Position numbers and translations under genes: made by a program. From contig DCBA01000079.1 of assembly GCA_002313255.1 (NCBI GenBank), forward strand, positions 1 through 15,826: a DNA stretch of 15,826 nt, written 5' to 3'. Source of the DNA: Gammaproteobacteria bacterium UBA1119. GTDB taxonomy: Bacteria; Pseudomonadota; Gammaproteobacteria; Pseudomonadales; Azotimanducaceae. Within the stretch, counting starts at the first letter, position 1; every line of letters begins with the position of its first letter. Shown here piece by piece: positions 8,222-14,628 of this stretch. The notes beneath the pieces were generated by a model. That model was not told the origin of the DNA. It searched no databases and saw only the letters and a list, made by a program, of their open reading frames with translations.

Positions 8222-8320
8222 GTGCAAGAATAGAATTTTGTTGTGAATAGAGAACTACCGGCAGGCCCTTCGAAGTGAGGAGCACCCCTCGCACCAGAAA
8301 CCATCGCGGCTACCCTCAAA

Positions 8321-8680
8321 TCAAAGTCGTTTTGGTTTCATTGGACTCGTACGAGGCGCCCCTTTCTTTTGAAACAGTAGCAACCAAATAAAGATTGGTA
8401 GGAAAACCGCAATTGACGCAACCGTTAGGTTGTATAAGACGGGGATGACGATATGTAGAACGTTGCCAACCAAACCGAAATAAATCGATTCCAAATGAGG
8501 TAGAAAGATCAGTATTGGAAGAATACTCGCCAACCCCACAAGAATAGAGATTCGACGTGTCTTTTGTTTTGACTGCTCTTGATTAATTAAACTGAGAACG
8601 TAATAGGTGAATAGATCTCTATTTCTTTGCTTGTAAGGTCGGCTCTTTTCTCGTTGAACTATACGTTCGATCTGATTCAT
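8321..8680 (-). CDS. Small membrane protein coupled to ECF sigma factor, candidate anti-sigma factor
   Basis: The 119-residue product has a charged, basic N-terminal region (residues 1-43) and then two or three hydrophobic helices (about 45-61, 64-84 and 86-104), with a basic tail. Its ATG overlaps the sigma stop codon as ATGA, so the two are translationally coupled, the usual arrangement for an ECF sigma factor and its membrane anti-sigma. No H-x-x-x-C-x-x-C zinc anti-sigma motif is present; the protein has no cysteine at all. The first 40 residues would be the cytosolic sigma-binding part. This role is inferred from position and topology, not from recognised similarity. It is the last gene of the operon. 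Confidence 0.75.
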   Translation of the reverse strand: MNQIERIVQREKSRPYKQRNRDLFTYYVLSLINQEQSKQKTRRISILVGLASILPILIFLPHLESIYFGLVGNVLHIVIPVLYNLTVASIAVFLPIFIWLLLFQKKGAPRTSPMKPKRL

Positions 8681-9168
8681 CTCAGCTTCTCCATCGCTCG
8701 GCTCAGCTTTGATTTCACCGTTCCCGATTTCATAGTCAACAACTCACCAATCTCGTTTACCTGATACTCGTAAATAAATCTCAGTATGAAAATGGTCTTT
8801 TCATCCTCAGACAGTGGTCTGATAATGTTGAAGAAGTCTTGATCGCCTTCAAGTTCCGGCGTGTGGCTCGGTTCCATAGCACTTTCACTGGAAGAATATT
8901 GATTCTCCTTAGTGATTAGGTCTTTGAAGCTATTAATCGCTATACGAGTAAGCCAGTGTTTAAAACTCTTCTTATTGTCGAAGCTCTTTAGGTAGGCATA
9001 ACTTTTCAAGAAGGCTTGTTGGGATATATCTTCAGACATGTCCTTGTTTCCGTACGTTAGCCGCATCCCAAGGCCAAATAAGTAATCTGAATACCGCTCG
9101 ACTAGAACCCCGAAATGGTGACTGCCGCCGGAAATCGTTCTCTTAACCAATTCTTCATCCGTCGTCAT
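8677..9168 (-). CDS. ECF-family RNA polymerase sigma factor
   Basis: The 163-residue product has the two-domain ECF layout. Sigma region 2 spans about residues 18-86, with VLVERYSDYLFGLGMRL, the D-x-x-Q-x-x-F-L block SEDISQQAFLKSY and the promoter-melting stretch KSFKHWLTRIAINSFKD. Region 4 spans about 118-163, with LSEDEKTIFILRFIYEYQVN followed by the helix-turn-helix EIGELLTMKSGTVKSKLSRA. It would direct RNA polymerase to a small regulon, probably including its own operon. ATG 9168 gives the usual ECF start (M-T-T-D-E-E-L-V); ATG 9189 is also possible, and neither has a strong ribosome site. The start overlaps the end of the DUF6249-like gene by 14 bases, and the stop overlaps the next gene by ATGA, so expression is coupled along the operon. 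Confidence 0.93.
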   Translation of the reverse strand: MTTDEELVKRTISGGSHHFGVLVERYSDYLFGLGMRLTYGNKDMSEDISQQAFLKSYAYLKSFDNKKSFKHWLTRIAINSFKDLITKENQYSSSESAMEPSHTPELEGDQDFFNIIRPLSEDEKTIFILRFIYEYQVNEIGELLTMKSGTVKSKLSRAMEKLR

Positions 9169-9559
9169 CGGCAAGCTTGTTTTTTGCATACAACCCGTAC
9201 GCCAGAATTCCAAGGCCTATAAAGAGCACCAAAAGTCCAATTCCGATTAAAACTGAATCGATTACATAACCAAACACTGCTAGTCCCGCACCCGTACCGA
9301 AGGTGATGAGTCCCGTACGAATATCGTTTATTTCTTTGTTTTCTTTGCCAGATCCACTACCACGATATCCAGGCATACCGGCAATAACGTCGGGCGATAG
9401 TTCTTGTCCGCTCTTAATTAATTCTTGTAGCGTGTCGTGAAACGCTTGTTCGCCTTTACCTTTATAATGGTGAACAATCCAGACAATAAAAACGGGCATC
9501 CCAAATACGCCGATGATGCCGAATAACGGCACAAGAAGTGCTTCACTAAAAAGTTCCAT
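9155..9559 (-). CDS. DUF6249-like inner-membrane protein
   Basis: The 134-residue product has one N-terminal membrane helix (about 8-30), a cytosolic amphipathic segment (33-60: GEQAFHDTLQELIKSGQELS) and two C-terminal helices (about 82-102 and 104-125). The pattern of helix, short E/K-rich segment, G-Q-x-L-S-P-D, R-x-G-L-I and two glycine-rich helices matches the DUF6249 family as I know it, which often sits beside ECF sigma genes. The function is unknown; a part in sensing or holding the sigma factor at the membrane is plausible. ATG 9559 has AGGGGG 5 bases upstream. The frame also extends to TTG 9580, which lacks such a site. It starts 14 bases after the GIN-domain gene ends and overlaps the sigma gene. 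Confidence 0.8.
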   Translation of the reverse strand: MELFSEALLVPLFGIIGVFGMPVFIVWIVHHYKGKGEQAFHDTLQELIKSGQELSPDVIAGMPGYRGSGSGKENKEINDIRTGLITFGTGAGLAVFGYVIDSVLIGIGLLVLFIGLGILAYGLYAKNKLADDDG

Positions 9560-9573
9560 ACATACCCCCTTCT

Positions 9574-10281
9574 TTAACAATCCGGATTTATATTGCCACC
9601 CGAACTGGATCTAAAATTCACTATTCCTGTTGTATCTGCGACATCGATACTGCCACCGCTAGAAGCTTTACCCGTGATCCTGCGAGCGCCACAAACTTCT
9701 ATAGAAGCACCCGAAGAAACCCTGACTTCTGAAGTCTCAACAATGATATTTTCTCCTGCTTCGAAACGAGATCCGGAAGAGGCGGTAACTTCGAGGTGAT
9801 CAACATTGAGACCATTCCGTAACTCGACACCGGATCCTGCTGAAAGACTGACGTCCAGATTGTCGATAGAACCAGAGTTCCCATTGAGCTTGAGCTTACT
9901 TCCAGCAGAAACGGATAGACTTAATTTTCCGACGTTCTTAAAACAATCGTCCATTTCCCCATGAGAACCGCCACTTACGTCAATGGATTGAGGAGCGTGC
10001 GTTAGGATGATATCGGCAGTCACATCACGAAATCGCCATGAAAGAAGTCGTTCTATGTTGTTACGCGTAATTTTAAGTTTTTTGTCTTTCAAGGTCATTT
10101 GAAAGTCGTCTTCGGAAGCCGCAGAAATATCTAAAGTCGCGCGCGCTCCGCATTGAATTCTAAATTCCACACCAGAACTCACTCCAATCGATTCAACACC
10201 CTCGATTGGGTACGAGTAGGTCTCCGCCAACATAATGGGAGATATCAGCGTAGCCGCAGATAAGATCAGTTTCCGAAACAA
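9574..10281 (-). CDS. Exported GIN-domain (DUF2807) beta-helix protein
   Basis: The 235-residue product begins with a Sec signal peptide (MFRKLILSAATLISPIMLA, cleavage predicted before ETYS). The rest is a DUF2807/GIN-type right-handed beta-helix marked by a repeating S-x-G-x turn: residues near 35, 103, 125, 147, 168, 189, 207 and 226 (for example VSAGSK, LSAGSG, ASSGSR, VSSGAS, ASSGGS), spaced 18-22 residues apart in the C-terminal half. Four cysteines (44, 113, 197, 235) could form disulphides in the periplasm or at the surface. The start is TTG 10281, chosen because GGGAG lies 7 bases upstream and it opens directly on the signal peptide; no ATG fits. It is the first gene of the sigma operon. 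The family is sometimes called adhesin-head-like, but its role is unproven. Confidence 0.87.
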   Translation of the reverse strand: MFRKLILSAATLISPIMLAETYSYPIEGVESIGVSSGVEFRIQCGARATLDISAASEDDFQMTLKDKKLKITRNNIERLLSWRFRDVTADIILTHAPQSIDVSGGSHGEMDDCFKNVGKLSLSVSAGSKLKLNGNSGSIDNLDVSLSAGSGVELRNGLNVDHLEVTASSGSRFEAGENIIVETSEVRVSSGASIEVCGARRITGKASSGGSIDVADTTGIVNFRSSSGGNINPDC

Positions 10282-10696
10282 TCTAATTCTCCCATTCTTT
10301 ATATACCTATACCTCGATCAAGCGAGAATGGTTGCAACAAAATCAGCAAGCCGCGCAACCGTACATTATTTGAATAAGCACGAGGGAAGCCAATAAGCTG
10401 TCAAACCATTGAGCCGATCTCTGCCCCGTCCTCGTATGACCCTAACCGCAGACTTCGATAGGCGTATCAGCGGCGACAGATGGTTGAACCAAGCCCCAGG
10501 GCCGTGGCAGGTCTGAGCGCGAGCCGTAGAGACTAGTACGAAGTGGGTTAATCACATCCTTTCGTAATCTGATCACAAATCCTCAACTAATCGCCCTAGG
10601 CGCACACGGAAATCTGCCGTAGGGTAGTCTGCAAACAGCTTCCAAGCGAAGGGCAGCCGATCCGCTGGCCTTTAATCGATCCTTGTTAGACACAAG
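10282..10696. other. Divergent promoter region between sigma operon and MFS gene
   Basis: These 415 bases separate two divergently transcribed units and must carry the promoters for both. The end nearest the sigma operon is AT-rich and has an ECF-like promoter candidate (10308-10335). The rest is of ordinary composition. I found no open frame with coding character and no RNA gene or long repeat in it. Confidence 0.5.
10308..10335 (-). promoter_or_regulatory. Possible ECF-type promoter of the sigma operon
   Basis: Read toward the operon, the sequence is GCAACC (10335-10330), 16 bases, then GGTATA (10313-10308), followed by a second GGTATA (10307-10302). The AAC-containing -35 and 16-base spacing fit the general form of ECF promoters and autoregulation would be expected, but the -10 specificity of this sigma factor is unknown. 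It lies about 27 bases from the TTG start. Confidence 0.3.
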
Positions 10697-10711
10697 TTGA
10701 GAGACCTTCTA

Positions 10712-12115
10712 GTGCCGAAGATTCCTTTAGAAGTCCACCACAAATGGTTCGGCCTCATCACGGTATCCCTCGGTATGTTCCTGGGTGCCTTGGATCTTTC
10801 TGTCAACGTCGCCTTACCCGCGATTACCGAGAGCTTCGGTTCCGAGATGTCCACAGTTCAGTGGATCATCATTCTATATATCGGCACGACGACCGGACTT
10901 CAGCTCACCATAGGTCGGCTTGCCGATACGTACGGATTGAAGCGCTTTTACGTATTAGGCGTGGGTATATATACCCTTGCAGTTACGCTGATAGGCCTCT
11001 CGACCAACTTTGATATTGTTCTAGGATTTAGGATTGTCCAGGCCATCGGATACGCCATGATCATGGCGACTTCGCCGGCACTGGTTGCGCAAATGTTCGA
11101 CGTCACGGCGCGTGGCCGTGCCCTCGGCACGATGACCAGTATAGGAACGTTGGGTATGATCTCAGCGACTTTGGGGGGCGGTTTGCTGCTGGAGCAATTC
11201 GGCTGGAGCGCGATATTTCTCGCTCGCTTACCCTTCGGTGTCATCGCCTTTGGACTAGCGTGTTACGTCCTCCAAGAACTTCCCCCGAAAGGTCCTCGTT
11301 CCGGTCCGAACCTCGCTGCCGCAACGGCGTTGTTTATCGGGATCAGTGCAGTCGTCCTGATCCTTAACCTTATCGGCAGGCTTGGCTGGGAGCACGTCTC
11401 CGTATTGTCATTGATACTGCTCGCCTTCGTTTCACTGGCGCTCTTTTATAGATCCGACAAGAAGGCTCCTATGCCCATCCTTCAACTCGACTTTTTAACG
11501 CCCACCGCGGTCAAGGCTTTACTCGCTGCATTTCTGATGACGACGGGAAGCTTTATCAACCTCTTTCTTCTGCCTTACTTTCTCTCAGACATACTGGGTT
11601 CGGGAGCGTCCGCGCTAGGTCTTCTCCTAATGCTCGCGCCAGTCGTAGCTGCCGCGACTGCACTGGTAGCGGGATTCCTGTCCGACAGACACCCGCCAAG
11701 CTGGATTGCGACCTGGGCGCTTATGATCATTGCGGTTTCGATCTTCACGTTTACCAGACTCGGAGAACAGTCTTCCGCGTTCGACGTTGGTATACGTCTG
11801 AGCCTGTTTGGAGCGGGTCTGGGCGCATTTCAGGCGAGCAACATGTCGAGTTTGATGAAAGAGGTTCCAAGTAACCGTCTGGGCATGAGCAGTGCTTTAC
11901 TAGCCTTTGCAATCAGTCTCGGCATCGTGACCAGTGTAGGGTTAATGAATGCAATCTTTTCGTCATTTCTGGATCACGCGTCGCAGACCATGTTGGAACG
12001 GCAGGCCTTCCTCTCGGCATTTTCGAAGACCTATCTGACGGCGACAATAATTCTAGGACTCGGGGTGGTGGTGTCGGCGCCATGGGGGAATCTGTTTCGG
12101 CCGCGACTGCGTTAA
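10712..12115 (+). CDS. DHA2-type MFS drug/solute exporter
   Basis: The roughly 467-residue product is very hydrophobic, with 12-14 membrane helices expected. It carries the DHA2 (EmrB/QacA) signature LDLSVNVALPAITESFG in helix 1 and MFS motif A GRLADTYGLKRFY in the helix 2-3 loop. The motif-B-like FRIVQAIGYAMIMATSPALV and the motif-C-like MISATLGGGLLLEQFGWSAIF follow. It is a proton-coupled inner-membrane exporter of the 14-helix type; its cargo cannot be told. Start choice is uncertain: GTG 10712 has GAGAG 9 bases upstream, while TTG 10697 also keeps helix 1 whole and has no ribosome site. No EmrA-like adaptor or TetR regulator is adjacent. It is divergent from the sigma operon and convergent with the carnitine genes. 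Confidence 0.9.
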   Translation: MPKIPLEVHHKWFGLITVSLGMFLGALDLSVNVALPAITESFGSEMSTVQWIIILYIGTTTGLQLTIGRLADTYGLKRFYVLGVGIYTLAVTLIGLSTNFDIVLGFRIVQAIGYAMIMATSPALVAQMFDVTARGRALGTMTSIGTLGMISATLGGGLLLEQFGWSAIFLARLPFGVIAFGLACYVLQELPPKGPRSGPNLAAATALFIGISAVVLILNLIGRLGWEHVSVLSLILLAFVSLALFYRSDKKAPMPILQLDFLTPTAVKALLAAFLMTTGSFINLFLLPYFLSDILGSGASALGLLLMLAPVVAAATALVAGFLSDRHPPSWIATWALMIIAVSIFTFTRLGEQSSAFDVGIRLSLFGAGLGAFQASNMSSLMKEVPSNRLGMSSALLAFAISLGIVTSVGLMNAIFSSFLDHASQTMLERQAFLSAFSKTYLTATIILGLGVVVSAPWGNLFRPRLR

Positions 12116-12387
12116 ATCCAGTGGGCTGGACGACCGTTAAACTCGCACCCCAACCCTGAACCAACCTCGAAAGGCACGTCGGCTTGGGGAGAAACCCCTA
12201 GTTTGAAATCTTATTTGACGTCGTTGACCTTGGACGTTGTTTTAGTCGTTCACTTTTAAACGGTCATTTTCGCTAGTGCTGGCTTTGTTCTGGTTCCAGT
12301 TGGGCACAAGCTTGGTTGGGGTTGGATAACGAACAAGCGGTTGCGGATCATTAGCCGAACGCGGCACAAAATCGGTGCGCTGCTCTC

Positions 12388-13371
12388 CTAATGGCGATTT
12401 GTTTCACGCTCCAGCCGTGCGTCCATGGCGTTGATTAATTTACCTGCTCCACTATTGGTTTTCTTGAGTGCTCGTAGTATCGCGACCAAATTATTGTCGC
12501 GACGGAGTTCCAATTCAGTGATGGACCGGTGACCGGATTGCTCGTCTGACTGCGCGGTGATTTTTTCGATTAATCCATCGTTCAAATCTGGTACGTCCGT
12601 GAGTTTGCTCCACGGCCACTCGAGAGCGGGTCCAAACTGGGTAAGGAAATTACGTATTCCTTTTTCACCACCGGCAATGCGGTAAGTTTCAAAGAGCCCC
12701 ATCTGCGCCCAACGTAAACCAAACCCATAACGAATTACGTCATCGATCTCGGTCGTCGTGGCGACGCCATCGGCGACTAACCACAGTGCTTCACGCCATA
12801 ACGCTTCCAACAATCGATCACCGATATGGGCATCAAGTTCACTCCTGACTACGACTGGTTTCATGCCTATTTGAGTCAATATCGCTGTAGCGCTAGAAAC
12901 TATATCCGCATGCGTAATATCTGTCGGCACCACCTCTACCACGGGCAGCAGATACACGGGGTTAAAAGGGTGGCATACCAGTAGCTGTGGAGCACGAATA
13001 AAACCGGCAGCCAGGTCAGACGGTTTAAATCCAGAGGTCGAAGATGCCAGCGGGGTCGCTCCGCCTAAAGTACCCTGAACCTGGGAATACAGGTCACGTT
13101 TGATCGGGAGCGATTCCGGCAGGCTTTCTTGGACCCAATCAGCTTCCGCGACTGCAGCAGCGGCATCGCGAGTAAATTCAACCTCTCCTTCTGCTGGTAG
13201 TGGCCGATCGTACAGACGGTTTAGGACGCCGCGAGCTCGATCTAACACTACTGCAAGCCGCACCGTTACTTGCGGGTCGGGGTCGTATACGGCTACATCC
13301 CAGCCATGCATCACGAATCTTGCGGCCCAACCGCAACCGATCACGCCGGCTCCTAGCACTGCAGCCTTCAT
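12388..13371 (-). CDS. lcdH: L-carnitine 3-dehydrogenase
   Basis: The enzyme oxidises L-carnitine to 3-dehydrocarnitine with NAD in the cytosol. The 327-residue product has an N-terminal Rossmann motif GAGVIGCGW (residues 7-15) and an acidic residue at the end of strand 2 (YDPDP, Asp30) that favours NAD. The 3-hydroxyacyl-CoA dehydrogenase-type catalytic block is CHPFNPVYLLPVVEVV (His134). The C-terminal domain blocks DRLLEALWREALWLVADGVA, TTEIDDVIRYGFGLRWAQMG and FLTQFGPALEWPW are, as I recall them, characteristic of carnitine dehydrogenase rather than fatty-acid enzymes. Here the C-terminal thioesterase domain found fused in some relatives is absent. Its ATG follows the BKACE stop by four bases, so the two are co-transcribed, and the substrate of BKACE (dehydrocarnitine) is its product. 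Confidence 0.88.
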   Translation of the reverse strand: MKAAVLGAGVIGCGWAARFVMHGWDVAVYDPDPQVTVRLAVVLDRARGVLNRLYDRPLPAEGEVEFTRDAAAAVAEADWVQESLPESLPIKRDLYSQVQGTLGGATPLASSTSGFKPSDLAAGFIRAPQLLVCHPFNPVYLLPVVEVVPTDITHADIVSSATAILTQIGMKPVVVRSELDAHIGDRLLEALWREALWLVADGVATTTEIDDVIRYGFGLRWAQMGLFETYRIAGGEKGIRNFLTQFGPALEWPWSKLTDVPDLNDGLIEKITAQSDEQSGHRSITELELRRDNNLVAILRALKKTNSGAGKLINAMDARLERETNRH

Positions 13372-13375
13372 CGAC

Positions 13376-14284
13376 TCAGTGGGGCGACCGCTTAGTCAGA
13401 CTCAGCCGCTGACGAACTTGTGCTGGACCTACAACTTTCGCGCCCATGAGTTCAACAATCTTTACCGCCCGCTCGACCAGTTGTCCGTTAGTAGCCAGAA
13501 CGCCCCGTTCTAGATACAAGTTATCTTCAAGTCCTACTCGTACGTTGCCACCAGCCAGGACCGCTGCGGCGACAAAAGGAAATTGGGCTGCCCCCAAACT
13601 GAACGCCGACCAGCACCAGTCATTGGGTACATTGTTCACCATCGCCATTAGTGTGTTGAGATCATCCGGAGCGCCCCACGGTACCCCCATGCAGAGTTGC
13701 ACCATCACGGGCGCAGGGAGTATTCCTTCGTCAACTAATTGACGGGCTAACCACAAATGGCCCGTGTCGAAAGCTTCGATTTCAGCCTGCACACCCAATT
13801 GGGCAATCATGTGACCCATCGCACGCAACATGCCCGGCGTGTTTGTCATCACGTAGTCTGCTTCCGCGAAATTCATCGTGCCACAGTCCAGTGTGCAGAT
13901 TTCAGGACGGCACTGCGCAATGGGTTCCATCCTTTCAGTCGCACCCGCCATATCTGACCGGCTTTCAGGTGGTAGCGGTTGTTCCACCGAACCAAGTATT
14001 AAATCGCCACCCATGCCCGTTGTTAGATTGAGTACAACATCAACACTCGACGCACGTATCAACTCCGTAAGTTCCCGATACAAATCCGAATTTCGAGACG
14101 GCTCCCCACTTACCGGGTCGCGCACATGACAATGCACTATGGCGGCACCGGCTTCCGCAGCTTCAATCGCGCTGTCGGCAATTGCCCTGGGACTACGAGG
14201 TACGTGGGGGCTTCGTTCTTGAGTCTCCCCAGCACCGGTCACCGCACACGTGATAAACACTTCTTTATTGATCGACAAAGGCAT
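13376..14284 (-). CDS. BKACE (DUF849) beta-keto acid cleavage enzyme, probably dehydrocarnitine-cleaving
   Basis: BKACE enzymes condense acetyl-CoA with a beta-keto acid and split it. With carnitine dehydrogenase next door the likely reaction is 3-dehydrocarnitine plus acetyl-CoA to betainyl-CoA plus acetoacetate (the CdhC role in Pseudomonas). The 302-residue product has the DUF849 opening FITCAVTGAGETQERSPHVP, the zinc-binding His pair in VHCHVRDP (His51, His53) and the third-ligand motif VRVGLEDNLY (Glu253). ATG 14284 opens directly on that N-terminal strand; the frame extends to TTG 14314, through the decayed MaoC region, and neither start has a strong ribosome site. It is first in a two-gene operon. 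Substrate specificity within BKACE depends on few residues, so dehydrocarnitine is inferred from context. Confidence 0.9.
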   Translation of the reverse strand: MPLSINKEVFITCAVTGAGETQERSPHVPRSPRAIADSAIEAAEAGAAIVHCHVRDPVSGEPSRNSDLYRELTELIRASSVDVVLNLTTGMGGDLILGSVEQPLPPESRSDMAGATERMEPIAQCRPEICTLDCGTMNFAEADYVMTNTPGMLRAMGHMIAQLGVQAEIEAFDTGHLWLARQLVDEGILPAPVMVQLCMGVPWGAPDDLNTLMAMVNNVPNDWCWSAFSLGAAQFPFVAAAVLAGGNVRVGLEDNLYLERGVLATNGQLVERAVKIVELMGAKVVGPAQVRQRLSLTKRSPH

Positions 14285-14338
14285 AGTTGAAAGATTATCA
14301 CTAGTGCGCCTCAAACTATCGGGGTCAGATGCTGTGGC

Positions 14339-14464
14339 TTAACCGGTCAGCATGGAGAACTGATCAATAGTCTCCTAATCGATCATTATCCATTCGCTCA
14401 CCCCAATTTCGTGGCCAGCCAACGTGAAAAGTTCCGGCAACAACTGCGGAATCATTTGACTCAT
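14339..14464 (-). pseudogene. Decayed 5' fragment of a MaoC-family (enoyl-CoA hydratase) gene
   Basis: Reading from ATG 14464, with a perfect AGGAG at 14474-14470 five bases before it, the frame gives MSQMIPQLLPELFTLAGHEI then GVSEWIMID, then TAG (14377-14375). The same frame continues ETIDQFSMLTG and meets TAA (14341-14339). MaoC-type hydratases commonly read G-x-S-x-W-x-x-I-x-Q-x-x-I-x-x-F-A-x-x-T-G-D at this place, so the match runs straight through the TAG, where Gln is expected. The rest of the gene (hydratase His/Asp motif onward) is missing; the frame runs on into the BKACE start. A working 29-codon leader peptide is the alternative, but the similarity after the stop favours a remnant. 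Confidence 0.65.
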
Positions 14465-14611
14465 GGCGACTCCTGACTGCACGGGGTTAGTCCGAAGAAT
14501 AACTGCTACGCGAGGCGAATTCTTAAAGTATGGGCGTGGCCGTACCCCCCGTATCGACTGACAATACGCGTGACAGGATGCAACGACAGGCGTAGCGTTC
14601 CGCGATCCTTT

Positions 14612-14625
14612 GTGCGAAATCGCAC
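14612..14625. promoter_or_regulatory. Perfect palindrome immediately before the RTX protein start
   Basis: GTGCGA-AA-TCGCAC is a 6-base-arm inverted repeat ending three bases before ATG 14629, where a ribosome site would be expected but none is seen. It could be an operator for a dimeric regulator or an mRNA hairpin that affects translation. A chance palindrome is possible. Confidence 0.4.
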
Positions 14626-14628
14626 CGA

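Noticed and set aside
12186..12198. GGGG-AGAAA-CCCC as terminator between the convergent MFS and carnitine genes
   Set aside because: There are only four consecutive pairs with a mismatch outside them, and just three T bases follow.
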